Part shown: positions 11,805-23,027 of the stretch, one piece after another
How the letters are laid out: every line of letters begins with the position of its first letter
Position numbering within the stretch: the first letter of the stretch is position 1
Assembly (NCBI GenBank): GCA_029844215.1
Contig: CM056736.1
Span: forward strand, 22,381,501 to 22,445,500
Direction: 5' to 3'
DNA length: 64,000 nucleotides
Source of the DNA: Przewalskia tangutica
Taxonomy: Eukaryota; Streptophyta; Magnoliopsida; Solanales; Solanaceae
The notes under the pieces: generated by a model
Database searches by the model: none
What the model was told of the DNA's origin: nothing
The model's input: only the letters and a program-made list of their open reading frames with translations
Translations under genes and position numbers: made by a program

Positions 11805-13269
11805 AGAAAAACATACACTGTTACTTGATTTAGTATTGCAATACTTTCACATCAGTTTTTCTTGCATTTTCTATTTGTTTTGCCTAAAATGCACCTGATG
11901 TGATTTAATTATTCTTTAATAGCCCAGTTTTTCGGATCTTCTCTTGTACAGTACTCAAGACTTAATTAGAAACTTAATTAGGTTACCCTAGAAAAATAGA
12001 ATTAAAAAATTACTAGTATCTTCTTAATGGAAAGTATGAGTCAACCACAAGTTTATTCTTGAGAAATAGAACAAGTATATCTTACTATATTATTTTATTT
12101 TCGCTTTTTATTCTTTTTGGCTGGAAAGAAGAATTACTAACAGACTATGTAAAAGCTGAAAAAAGACAAACTTATGCTTTTTAGATCAGATTCAGAACCT
12201 AAAGGACAAACATGCTGTCCATAGAGATGACATAGGAATTTTTCTGTGTTGAATTTGGAATTTTCCATGTGACAACTATGGGAGTATGCCAGTCTGACCA
12301 AAGGACTGTTTTTTGTTTATGATTAATCTTTTTTCTTCTTTTTGTCCTCTTGTTGTCCTATTGTCGCCGGATCACCATATATTATGTACTCTCTTTTTTT
12401 GTTGACGAAGGAACCTGCAGCCGCTATTTTTTCGAAATACAAGCAGCAGAAACCCCGACCGACGCAGAAATGCAAACCACGCCGCCATGTGAAACCACAC
12501 TTCTGTGTTACGCGCTATGCGCCAACTAAGCGATGCAGGACCGAACTCGCGACTCATGGCCCCGCTTCTTCTCACCAATTCCTTGGCCATTCTCATGCAG
12601 ATATTATGTACTCTTTATTATATATACATTACACATTTGTCGATTATGTTTTTTTAGCGGACGACCATTTAAGTAATTTTTCTTCAATAATCCTTTTATC
12701 TTTTTGCGTATATTATACATTGACTCGAAAGAGTAAGGAAGAAGAACTGTTTTATTTAAGCGGAATTAGAACTATTGGGTAAGAGGGCAGATAGTGTAGA
12801 AGCGCTACTATATTATCAAATTTCCTAAAATATAACTATTTAATCCACACAAAAATGACATTGATAACTTAAATAAACAAGTTAGCTGATATAACATACT
12901 ACAATAGACTGTTTAAGTTGTAATCAACATCCATTTCATGTTTCTAATCAGCTTCTTTTAATTTATTTTCGAAATATCAACTTAATTATCTATAACTTAA
13001 CTTTTAGAATAGCTTTATTAAAATATCATGCATTTAAAATGAGGGAATTAAGGGTAAGTGTAATTATAGGTGACAAGGGGTGATGGATCATGTTGTAAAT
13101 GATTAGGCACATGACATTGACAGAATGGAAAACAGGTGTCGAAGTTAGATGGGTGCCAATTGTCCAAGGGCGGCACGCACCAAGCAGACAAACAAGAGCT
13201 GGACCGTGGGACATGAATATGTCATGACAACAAATAAACACAAGAACAAAAAAAATTGGTTGGTTGTTT
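11805..13269. other. AT-rich non-coding DNA, no gene recognised
   Basis: Apart from the GC-rich island described separately, the sequence is AT-rich with short random frames. No terminal repeats, RNA genes or conserved protein motifs were recognised. Confidence 0.5.
12379..12614. repeat. 14-bp direct repeats enclosing a GC-rich foreign-looking segment
   Basis: ATATTATGTACTCT occurs at 12379-12392 and again at 12601-12614. Between them lie about 208 bases, mostly much richer in GC than the surroundings and open on both strands (plus 12342-12782, minus 12372-12596). Composition and the flanking repeat suggest an insertion or a repair-associated filler, possibly organellar, but no protein or gene was recognised. 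Confidence 0.5.
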
Positions 13270-13277
13270 TACTGGGT

Positions 13278-14626
13278 AGGGGTGGCAAATGAGCGGGTTG
13301 GGATGAATTTAGCGGGTTAAAATAGATTGAGTTAATAAATTGACGGGTTATTGATCCGCCCAAAAGTTACCTAGGATGCAATGAGTTGGGTTAAAATGAG
13401 CTAAAAAGCGGGTCAAAACCCAACCCGCCCAATTCTAACTAAGTTTTAATTGCCTTATTTATTTTTATAATTTTTAGTACATAATAAATTACTATTTTTC
13501 TTTATTATGGCTATATATAACATATCAAATAAAAAAATAATCTTTTTGAAGATAGATTTCTCATGAATCAATTTGGACTAGATATCATGTGAGTGGTAAT
13601 GTGTAGAACGGGAAAATAACAACAACAAATTTTAATAAAACTTGAAAATGATCAAATAGAAGGGCTTGCTGAGTCGATCAAATTTTTGATCTATCCTTAA
13701 GATAATATTACCCCGTATATCCTTTCAACAGTTGTAATGACAACTTATCTCCCAAGATAAAACAACAATCAAACAAATGAACAAAGGGAACTCAAGTATT
13801 TGCTTTGGAATAAAGATCTTTGAGTGTTTTGTGATTGCAAGAGAGAAAGAAGTATTTCAGATTTTTAAGTGTTTTGCAAATGAGCCTAAAGCCTCATTTT
13901 ATAGTGTTGTGAAGATGACTCTCCAATTGCCCATGTAATGGCCTTGAATGACCATGTAATGATCTTGATTATGAAGTGTTAATTCAACTAAATAATGGCT
14001 GAATTCATTTGGGATGTAATGGAGGTTTAATGCCTCAAAAACCAGCCCAAGAGTCATGTCTTTTCGTCTCCCATCGCAGCCTCTGGACTACGGCACGCGC
14101 TGCAGGGCGCGCGCCACAACTTCGAGAGTTGGCGGTAGCCTGCGATTGGCGCCAATTTGAAGAGTTGGCGACGTGGCCCTGCAGTTTGGCGTCGCGGCCC
14201 TATCGGGCCGCGACGATTCATGACTCGTTTCATCTTTAAACACATTGTACACTTCTTCCTTCATTTACCAACGTGAAACAAACGTCATTTGGCCAATAAC
14301 CGTCTATTATCTTACGTCTCAAACAATTCGTATACGTACCAATATCTCTTCCATTTAAGAAAATTATGATCCTTGGCATTGTATGTACACGTGTGTGGAA
14401 ACAACGTTTCCGACGTGTGGGCCCCCTAATTGTTCGATTCGTAATTAAATAGGATTAACTTTATTTCACGTTTAATAAATATTTCCAACTTATCAACCCA
14501 ACTTTTGATGGGTTGAAATGGATTGGACTTAAATGGGTTGAACTAACAAATGAATTGATCAATAACCCGCCAAAACTTAAAAGGATTGGATGGGTTATGA
14601 TTTCATGGGTTAAGTTTGCCAACTCT
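13278..14626. mobile_element. hAT-like TIR element split by an LTR
   Basis: The left end AGGGGTGGCAAA and the right end, reverse complemented AGAGTTGGCAAA, form inverted termini. The flanking octamers TACTGGGT (13270-13277) and AACTGTGT (14627-14634) agree at 6 of 8 positions, the TSD length of hAT elements. Both subterminal parts carry GGGTT and CAACCC motifs in inverted orientation. The middle (about 13602-14495) looks like a separate LTR. No transposase is visible. Confidence 0.55.
13602..14495 (-). repeat. Probable LTR nested in the hAT-like element
   Basis: The segment begins TGTAGAACGGGAAAATAACA and may end near TTCCAACTTATCA. It is non-coding, with an AT-rich body and a GC-rich block at 14047-14216 containing GCGTCGCGGCCCTA, like blocks in the other LTRs of this window. 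It sits between the two halves of the hAT-like element. Boundaries are approximate and no target duplication could be confirmed; strand is a guess from the terminus. Confidence 0.4.
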
Positions 14627-14634
14627 AACTGTGT

Positions 14635-15344
14635 GGCTTGATTGGTTGGTCACTTATAATTGTCTTTTATATGATGTAGAGAAAAGGGTTAATTTCATAC
14701 AAGATCACTGAATTTTATCATTATATGTGTCTTCACTATTATAATGAACAAAATTTAGAGTCTGTTTGGATTAGCTTATTAAAAGTCGTTGATAAGCATT
14801 AAATACTGAAATATTTTTTGGTGTTGAAACTGATTTCTATTATAGATAATCAGTTACTTATTTGAATAGAAGTGTTAAAGTGAATAATAAACAATTAGTG
14901 CATTTGTTAAAATAATGACTTAAATGTCAAAATAACTTATAAAAATATAAATTTAATTTTTTTCTACATATAAAGAACGAATAAAGGAAATAGAATAGAG
15001 AGGAGTATTTCTGAGATCACAAAATTATTAGAGATAAAATAATAAAGTTTTTGATCAAACCAAGTGCTTATACGCTAAAAAATCATAATTTAAGAAGCGG
15101 TCAATTTATGATTTTTGGTTGAGTTAAAATTATAGAACTCTTTGTGTTTACGAGTTTATAAGTTTAGCCAAAAAAATGAAGCATTCATACTGTAAGAGTT
15201 TTTGTATAACATTTATAAGTAGTTTTGTTTTATTTAAACGATCACTTACTTTAATATGATAAAAATAAATTTTGTGACTACTTCTTTAGTGAATAAAATT
15301 CACCTGTATATAAACAAAAACTGTTTACAAAAGTTAAAGTGGAG
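14635..15344. other. AT-rich stretch before the large Copia
   Basis: No gene is seen. A segment from about 14757 (TCTGTTTGGATTAGC) to 15175 (TTTATAAGTTTAGCCAAA) has loosely inverted ends and may be an eroded MITE. The last four bases before 15345, GGAG, are the left copy of the Copia target duplication. Confidence 0.4.
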
Positions 15345-15534
15345 TGAAGAAATATGTTTCCTTGATTTTATTGATAAATGATTTATAATATATATATAAG
15401 GTTATAAGAATATTTACTTTGATATACATTAGGTAATTAATTAACTTATTTATAAAAGAATTATAATTCTACCTAAAATGGGAGATATAAATTAATACAA
15501 TTAATGAAAGAATATTGAGAAATATTCTATTACA
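15345..15534 (-). repeat. 3' LTR of the large Copia
   Basis: This 190-bp LTR runs TGAAGAAATATG to ATTCTATTACA and aligns over its length with 35871-36050. The adjacent minus-strand sequence 15535-15560 (purine-rich on the minus strand around GCGAGAGTG) is where the polypurine tract belongs. Short AT-rich LTRs of this size are common in Copia families. Confidence 0.85.
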
Positions 15535-16317
15535 CTCTCGCAGTCGAAGCGGGAGGTTCTCAAACACTGAGACTGACTCGAAAATCATCAAATAGTATGC
15601 GTGGAAGTCCTTTGGTGACGATGTCGACAATATGATATCTGGAAGAAAAATGAAGGACACGAACTTGAACACGAGCCAATTTTTCGCAAACGAAATGTAT
15701 GTCTATCTCAATGTGTTTAGTGCTGATGTTAGACGGGATTGCTGAAAAGATATATCGCACTAATATTATCGAAGTAGACCAGTGTTGCCTTTTGAGTCAG
15801 GTAGTGAAGCTCAAGTCAAAGGTTACGGATCCAACAAGACTCAGAGACGACATTAGCAACATCTTTGTATTCTACTTCTGCACTGGCTCAGGATAATGTA
15901 GGCTGCCTTTTGGAAGACCAAGATAATAGGTTATCTCTGAGGAAAACACAATAACCAGATGTGGAGCGTCGGGTGTCAGGACATCCACCCAGTCAGTATC
16001 AGAATAGGTAGTGAGACTAGTGAGCGAAAACATGTATAGATGTAATCCGAAGTGAAGTATACCTTGGACATATCGTAAAATATGTTTGAGGGCATGCATG
16101 TGTGCTTTCATTGCACTGTGCATGTGCAAGCAGATCTTTCATAGCAAACTCAGATGAAATGAGAGACATAATGGACCGGTGGAGAGCATTAGATGATGTG
16201 GTGAGGATGATGTCATCAACATATAATAATAGGTAAGCCATGTTTGTACCATTGTTGTAGATGAACATGGAATGATCGGATCTGTTGTGTGAAAATCCGA
16301 TAGAGAAAACTTAATCA
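15535..16317 (-). pseudogene. Copia RT end and RNase H, internally deleted
   Basis: Minus-strand translation gives YNNGTNMAYLLLYVDDII (catalytic YVDD) and EFAMKDL, then jumps straight to MKAHMHALKHILRYVQG. The block that normally lies between (about 100 residues) is deleted near 16130. RNase H follows (YSDTDWVDV, then KHIEIDIHFV) and the closing IVTKGLP motif. Stops and frame changes are present. The right edge is the GTGAA target duplication of the Athila-like element; the other half of this RT resumes at 23028. Confidence 0.9.
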
Positions 16318-16322
16318 GTGAA

Positions 16323-17700
16323 TGATGCGCGAAAAGATGCACACACTTTAAAGCAAGTGCACGTTATCGTGACAAGTAATATAGTCTTGGTAAGACCGAA
16401 TATCGTCCACAAGGATTAGGGTTCAAGTACCAACTATCTATCTTTTGGTATCTATTTGGCAATCGATATTTGATTTTGTTGTTTATAACTAAGAATTATA
16501 AAGACTAATTTAACTAATGTGTTTACTTCAGTTGTGATGAGAATAGGGCTTCCATGTCTCCTCAACTATTCGCTTATGTTATTTATTAATGCAATGAATT
16601 ATGGTCTTCTTCTCTCGGAGCCAGCAGGTTTACGAAATCGTTTTATATTCCCGTTAAGGATATATAAACACTCAACCCCAGTATTGCTCATTTCTACCTT
16701 TCGGTGATAAGGATGACTCTATAGGAGGATTAAGAACAAAAACTTAGTTAACCATCACGCACCATGCGTAAAATTAGGGTTGTTAAGCCTCTCAGTAACG
16801 CTACATAAATAATTGATGTATTTTCATCCCCAATCCAAAATATGTCTACCCAACTTACAGCATATTTACAACCTCCTCCTTTTGAAGTTTGATTAGAAAT
16901 CATATAAATAATGATAATTAGGGATCAATTAATTACCAAGCATTCAAAACAATTATTGGATAAATCTCAATAAGAAGAAGAATAACCATAACATGCATCA
17001 ATTTATAACATAAGTTTCTAGTGAATTAACATGGAAAGCCCTATAAAAGAATTAGTTCCTAGCCATTGACATGACAAGAACTAATTCAAGGTTCATCATG
17101 CAAAACTGAAATAAAAGAAAAGAAAAGGAAAGAAAGTTACTAAACTATGGTCTCCAATCTTCAAAGCAAGAATCCTTGTGTTGTGCAAGAAAGGGAACCC
17201 TTAAAAACTGTCTAGGGTTCTCCTTTTATAGGCTCCAAACCGCCTCAAACTTTTCCTTCAGGCCTGGCCCAGAAATTCGTCTAAAAACCTGATTTTCCCG
17301 CGTCGGCGCCGCGGCCCTGCTATCAGCGCCGCGTCGGCGCCGCGGCCCTGCTATCAGCGCCGCAGCGCCGCAACTTCTGCAGTACTTCGGGTGATTTGGC
17401 GCCGCGGCCCTGATCTCTGCTGTCTGAGGGCGCCGCGGCGCTGCAACTCCTGTAGCCTCTCTGATGATTAGGCGTCGCGGCGCTGACCTGCGTTTCTGCC
17501 TCGTTCGCCACTTTCTCTGCTTTTAATCTCTGGAACCTCCACTTTTTCCCTCTTTTAGCTCCTTTTCCGCCATTTGGTCATTTTAACCACTTTGACTCAA
17601 AAGAAAGAAAAATTATCCTAATACGACACTTATTTGTACAAAAAGGGACAAAAGATTAACTAAAAATGACTCGAAAAGTGTATATAAAATACACCGATCA
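16323..17700 (-). repeat. 3' LTR of the Athila-like element
   Basis: TGATGCGCGAAAAGATGC to ATAAAATACACCGATCA, 1378 bp. It differs from its partner mainly in a GC-rich block (17291-17500) that is about 100 bp longer here. The block includes a 31-bp tandem duplication at about 17299-17360 built on GCGCCGCGGCCCTG. The rest shows only scattered substitutions by eye. Confidence 0.9.
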
Positions 17701-18908
17701 AATACCCTCAAACTTAACCTTTGCTCGCCCTCGAGCAAAGATAGAAAGAAAGAAATAAAAGACTCAAAGAAACGAAAATAAAAGACTCACTGACATTGAT
17801 CACTTTTGCTGCATTGATGTTATCTAGAAAAATATGAAGGTTAGCAGAATAATATGCAGGAACATATAACATGAAATTTTTAGCATACTAAACACATTAA
17901 GCTAGATATTTCGCAAACTCATTTTTATCATGTTTAATGGAAGTCAACATACTGAATCATGCTTGTAAAATTCAAAAATCCTATGACATGTTTACTTGCT
18001 ATTCTCCACTAATCCTGGATATGCATAAAAAAGATCTTCAGGACTTTAAGGGTTGTAATGTAGGCTTAGGTATAGGTAGGTAAAAATAGGCATTTAGGCT
18101 CATTTTTGTGTACCATAAGCTCTTTAGCTTTTCAGTATTTCCCTTTTCTTTTGATTCTTTTCTTCACTTCAAATCAATCTCTCCCCTCTTTTGTTTTGGG
18201 AGAGTGAAGTGTATAATAATAACAAGCACCCCCAAACTTAGGCTTTTGCCTATTTCTCATTACTTTTTTTTATTGGGGTGCATTACTTTTGTTCACTTTT
18301 TTTGTCTCTTTTTTAACATTCTTTATTCCAACTATTTCATATTTTTACTTATGGCACAATTTGTGGGAATATAGGGTGTCAAAGAAGAAGTTTCAATGTT
18401 TAGGCTCAATCGGGCTGACTAGGGATACTTTTAAAGTCCGGGATAGAAAAGAGTGGTAAGAATTGGCTATCAAAGAAATGTCTGAGTCATCTCCCTAACA
18501 TGCATATCCTAACTATTTCACCTCAAATAGCAAGCAATCATAACACATAGGTTTTCATCATTTAACATGCATAATTTAAGCAAGAAACTCCAAATAGACA
18601 GATTTTGTGAGTTTTTGGCATATCTAACCTAAGTGTTTAGATAGTTGCTTCTAATTCCATTACATTATTCCACCTTACTTCACTAGGTGTTTCTAGCAAC
18701 TACAGCATACATGATCTTTGACAGGCAACTATGACTCAAAATAAAAAAATTTGTGACTCAAAATAAACACAAAAACAACAAAAAGGACTTTAAATAAAAT
18801 AAAATAAAACACAAATAAAACACCCCCCCCCCCAAACTTAAATCACACATTGTCCCCAATGTGTGTAGACTCAAAGACAATAAAAGAATAAGACACTTAC
18901 AGACTTGG
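17701..18908 (-). other. Polypurine tract and 3' untranslated part of the Athila-like element
   Basis: On the minus strand TAAGTTTGAGGGTAT (17701-17716) immediately precedes the LTR and is the likely plus-strand primer. A second purine tract, read as plus-strand poly-C then AAACTTA, lies at 18823-18840. No coding region is present; the short plus-strand frame at 18108-18374 has no recognisable domain. Confidence 0.65.
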
Positions 18909-20029
18909 CTAAAATGGTGGTGGTGGCGGTGGCATGGGATAGTGCATGGACCACTGGTTGAACAAGGAACTCATCTCATTAATTTGTTGTCGCGTTTCTT
19001 GCTGTCCTTGTATCACTGTGTCCAAACTCTGCATCATCCTCATCTGATTCTGAAGCAATTGCTCCATCATGGGCACTGAGGGTTCTGAATCTGTGGTAGG
19101 CTGGTGGCTAAGCCCTGCTGCATATTGTTCCCCTATTTCAGGCTCATCTTCGCTCATCGCACGCGCTGGCCTCTGTTCTTCTTGCTGCTGGGGGGCTTGG
19201 GTCTGGGAAAGAGTACACTATCCCATATGTCACAGGCAGTTGGTTTCTCACGAGTATCGATGGTAGGATCGGGACCCCATTCATGTGGCATAAACTGGTG
19301 ATAAGTGAGTCATGTCCCAATCCACCTGTTGTCACCAACCTGCTGATTTCTTCAATGCTCTGCACTATCTCTTTCCCCACATCAATCGTCAACCCCCTCA
19401 TAATTCCATATATCAGCTTAATCTTATCTTCTGGCACTCTGGTGAAGTGCGTGGATGGAATCATGCGGGCACTGACGAAATATAGCCAACCCTTGGCTTC
19501 TTTGTTGAATTGGCACCTGCTCAGTGCTCTTGACCCATTTCTTGCAATATCAAAAGCAGCCCCAGGGTAGCTCACTGTGTCTGCGACGGTGTTCCAGTTG
19601 ATGTTGTTGGTGCTCCTAGACCATGTTCTAAAGTGACTCCAATCACCAATTCCTCCTTCAACATCAACTGTTTTTAGAGACATATTTATCGCGTCTGCCG
19701 TCACAGGCATATATCTTCCCCTCACAAAACATTTGTTGTCCACCCTCTCCGGAAAGTTAGCATAAAATTCACGCACTATCGTTGTGTTCATTAGTGTTAT
19801 CTTCTCCGGATTTACAAATCTCTTCCACCCCATTATCTCAATCATTGCCCGAATGGGCTCATAAACATCCTCTTCCCCAAACGACTCCCTTTGATAGTCC
19901 ATTCCCCTTTCAGGGATTAAGGGCCTAGTACTAAGCTTTTTGTATATTTGGAAGGCTTGGTAGCTCACAAACCTAGTATTATCGACATGGCCGAGTGGAT
20001 GTGGAGGCTCTTCTCTTTCTGGCGGACAT
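18909..20029 (-). pseudogene. Putative plant transposon protein (PF20167-like ORF), frameshifted
   Basis: The likely start is the minus-strand ATG at 20029, giving a basic N-terminus (ARKRRAS). The frame then shifts near 20000 into the long open stretch 19968-19144. That stretch carries YQAFQIYKKL, YANFPERVDNKCFVRGR, ADAINMSL and IYGIMRGLTIDVGKEI, the pattern of the family annotated as putative plant transposon protein, often found with gag-less plant LTR elements. A second shift at a G-run near 19190 leads into a tail (18909-19157) with a Gln/Met-rich likely coiled coil and a final poly-Pro run. Function is unknown; a nucleic-acid-binding or capsid-like role is only a guess. Confidence 0.75.
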
Positions 20030-20934
20030 GGCTAATACTTTCTGCAGCTTTTCCTTCGTAGCACAAATGTTCCCCAGCACAATCAACAATTAGCAGCTAA
20101 AACACTAACACCCCCAAACTTCAACTCTACTACCCAATACCCACACCCTTCTTGTCTACTCCTTCTCTAAACTTCACAACCAATTTTTCAGCACCCCAAC
20201 TACTTCACAATGCAACACTTCTCCAAACTACTACCTTCTTTAACTACTGAAAGCTTTCAAGAAAAGATGAAGATTACTTTTTTATGGTGTTCTTCAAGGT
20301 GTTCTTGCTTCTAATGGTGATATGAGGCAATGGGATTGAGTTTTGTTGTTTGAGATAGCTAAGGGTTTTAGGAATTTAAGAGTTTTGGTTGTGGTTGGGT
20401 TTGATTTGTGGAGGATTTGTGGGTAAATTTTGGATTTTCGTGTGTTTTGTGGAGAAGAGGGGTTAGGTTTTGGTTTTGAAATTAGGAAAAATCTGATTTA
20501 CGCGTCTTTAATTTACGGATTTCGCCGCATTGCCTAGCCATACTACCAATGTTCTGCACTCCTTCGGGAATTTCCGCGTCGTGGCCCTGTTACGGAAATA
20601 CGCCTAGACTTGCAATTTTACGGCTTTTACGCGCTCGCCTCTGAAATGCGCTTAAACATCAGCGCTATTCTGCTCTTTCGGCGCCACGACCCTGCTCCTG
20701 GGCGCCGCGGCGCTTACCCGTTTTTCTGGAAATCCCTGTTGTTCTTCAGTTTTTCGCCCTTCAATTTATTGGCCTCTGTACCTGTCATCACAACACATAC
20801 ACAAGAACCCAAGACCGTGAGATTGTTCTAGACAAAATAAAATAAAATAAAGACAGAAATTAAAATAACATAATTGAAAACGTTGGGTTGCCTCCCAACA
20901 AGCGTTGTCTTTAACGTCTTTTAGCCGGACGCAA
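20030..20934 (-). other. Non-coding spacer between the two ORFs of the Athila-like element
   Basis: No long minus-strand frame is present. The part at 20517-20730 is GC-rich with GGCGCCACGACCCTG and GGCGCCGCGGCG, like the GC block in the LTRs. The short plus-strand frame 20610-20831 is considered a by-product of this composition. Confidence 0.6.
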
Positions 20935-21561
20935 TTAACCGGTACGAGTGCCCATTGGATCCTTCTGCGAACTGCTTGCAATCCACAGATTTATTGTTGT
21001 AGGTCTCAATTTCCCTACGACCATTTGTTCAAACAAGAGCCTTAAACATACAATTATCCCCCAAGTACACAAGACAGGCTTGTCTTTTATGCTTTCTATA
21101 ATGTAGGAATCCGTGAAATTCTCTACATCTCTCAACTCTAGGGGGTACCCTTGATGGTATGGGCTTCCTAATTGGGGATCAGCCGTGATAGCTAGTGGTG
21201 TTTCTTCTGTAATAGGTGCAAGAAAAAGAATTTCCACAGAATCCAAGAAGGTAAATAATTGGATCTCTGCAATCTTTTCCTTTTCTACACCAACTATCTC
21301 ACCAGATTCCTCAATAGTTGGGTGTGGTTCAGGCTCCTCAATTTGTTGTTCGCTGTTCAAAATGACTGTGAGTTCTCCTATTTGCAGTTCCAACTTCTTC
21401 ATGGCCAATCTCGTTTCGTCCATGAACTGAGTTTGATACCTAGCGAAACTGAGTATGGCTTCTCGTAACTCCTCCCTCTCTTCCTGTAGGGTTGGAGCTT
21501 CATCATATTGACAGTAGTAATCCATGTCTCCAGGATCCCTGAGATGCATCAAAACCAACAA
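20935..21561 (-). CDS. Gag-like ORF of the Athila-like element
   Basis: An open frame of 208 aa starts about 160 bases after the primer-binding site, the usual position of gag. Residues 25-80 (EEREELREAILSFARYQTQF, then LAMKKLELQIGELTVILNSE) form a predicted coiled coil. They recall the NLEVQIGQLA stretch at the end of Athila Gag proteins. The acidic middle and the C-terminal part are not recognised, and no zinc knuckle is visible. It may be a remnant of gag that kept its multimerisation segment, or an unrelated frame; expression is unknown. It is intact, unlike most frames in the window. Confidence 0.55.
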   Translation of the reverse strand: MLVLMHLRDPGDMDYYCQYDEAPTLQEEREELREAILSFARYQTQFMDETRLAMKKLELQIGELTVILNSEQQIEEPEPHPTIEESGEIVGVEKEKIAEIQLFTFLDSVEILFLAPITEETPLAITADPQLGSPYHQGYPLELRDVENFTDSYIIESIKDKPVLCTWGIIVCLRLLFEQMVVGKLRPTTINLWIASSSQKDPMGTRTG

Positions 21562-21717
21562 CGGATCACGGCACCCTTGTTTTCACACAATAAATACATG
21601 AAATGAAAAAAATACTAAAATAAAAAAATAAAATTAAAAAAAAATAAAAAATAACAAAGAATAAAAACCAAATTAGGAATTAAAAATAGATAAAATTGAT
21701 ATTGAACTATGTCTAAT

Positions 21718-21734
21718 CCCCGGCAACGGCGCCA
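21718..21734 (-). promoter_or_regulatory. Athila-type primer-binding site (tRNA-Asp)
   Basis: The minus strand reads TGGCGCCGTTGCCGGGG six bases after the end of the 5' LTR. This is the well-known Athila-type site complementary to a tRNA 3' end and fixes the element orientation. Confidence 0.85.
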
Positions 21735-21740
21735 AAAACT

Positions 21741-23022
21741 TGATGCGCGAAAAGATGCACACACTTTAACGCAAGTGCATGTTATCGTGACAAGTAATAT
21801 AGTCTTGGTAAGACCGAATATCGTCCACAAGGATTAGGGTTCAAGTACCAACTATCTATCTTTTGGTATCTATTTGGCAATCGATATTTGATTTTGTTGT
21901 TTATAACTAAGAATTATAAAGACTAATTTAACTAATGTGTTTACTTCAGTTGTGATGAGAATATGGCTTCCATGTCTCCTCAACTATCCGCTTATGTTAT
22001 TTATTAATGCAATGAATTATGGTCTTCTTCTCTCGGAGCCAGTAGGTTTACGAAATCGTTTTATATTCCCGTTAAGGATATATAAACACTCAACCCCAGT
22101 ATTGCTCCTTTCTACCTTTCGGTGATAAGGATGACTCTATAGGAGGATTAAGAACAAAAACCTAGTTAACCGTCACGCACCATGCGTAAAATTAGGGTTG
22201 TTAAGCCTCTCATTAACACTACATAAATAATTGAGGTATTTTCATCCCCAATCCAAAATATGTCTACCCAACTTACAGCATATTCACAACCTCCTCCTTT
22301 CGAAGTTTGATTAGAAATCATATAAATAATGATAATTAGGGATCAATTAATTACCAAGCATTCAAAGCAATTATTGGATAAATCTCAACAAGAAGAAGAA
22401 TAACCATAACATGCATCAATTTATAACATAAGTTTCTAGTGAATTAACATGGAAAGCCCTATAAAAGAATTAGTTCCTAGCCATTGACATGACAAGAACT
22501 AATTCAAGGTTCATCATACAAAACTAAAATAAAAGAAAAGAAAAGGAAAGAAAGTTACTAAACTATGGTCTCCAATCTTCAAAGCAAGAATCCTTGTGTT
22601 GTGCAAGAAAGGGAACCCTTAAAAACTACCTAGGGTTCTCCTTTTATAGGCTCCAAACCGCCTCAAACTTTTCCTTTAGGCCTGGCCCAGAAATTCGTCT
22701 AAAAACCTGATTTTCCGCTGCGGCTGCCGCGCTGCTATCAGCGCGCGCAAAGAACTCGCGATGCCGGGTGATTTGCGCCGCGGCCCTCGCCATCGTTGGC
22801 ATGGCGCGCCACGACTTATGCCTCGTTCGCCACTTTCTCTGCTTTTAAGCTCTGGAACCTCCACTTTTGCCCTCTTTTAGCTCTTTTTCCGCCATTTGGC
22901 CATTTTAACCACTTTGACTCAAAAGAAAGAAAAATTATCCTAATACGACACTTATTTGTACAAAAAGGGACAAAAGATTATCTAAAAATGACTCAAAAAG
23001 TGTATATAAAATACACCGATCA
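21741..23022 (-). repeat. 5' LTR of the Athila-like element
   Basis: Same termini as the partner LTR, 1282 bp. Its GC block (22714-22820) is shorter and differently arranged than in the 3' LTR, while the flanking sequence is nearly identical. Confidence 0.9.
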
Positions 23023-23027
23023 GTGAA

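Larger units (their letters stand above)
16323..23022 (-). mobile_element. Non-autonomous Athila-like LTR retrotransposon with two ORFs
   Basis: Two near-identical LTRs (16323-17700 and 21741-23022) are flanked by perfect GTGAA duplications (16318-16322 and 23023-23027). Next to the right LTR the minus strand reads TGGCGCCGTTGCCGGGG, the tRNA-Asp-type primer site known from Athila elements. Next to the left LTR it reads TAAGTTTGAGGGTAT, a plausible polypurine tract. The 4-kb interior has no protease, RT or integrase. It has a gag-like ORF (21561-20935) and a plant-transposon-protein ORF (20029-18909). It must be mobilised by enzymes from elsewhere. Very similar LTRs and clean TSDs suggest a fairly recent insertion. 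Confidence 0.9.

Noticed and set aside
12342..12782. 146-aa plus-strand frame across the GC-rich island
   Set aside because: It reads through the flanking AT-rich DNA and the direct repeat, shows no recognisable domain, and the minus strand is equally open.
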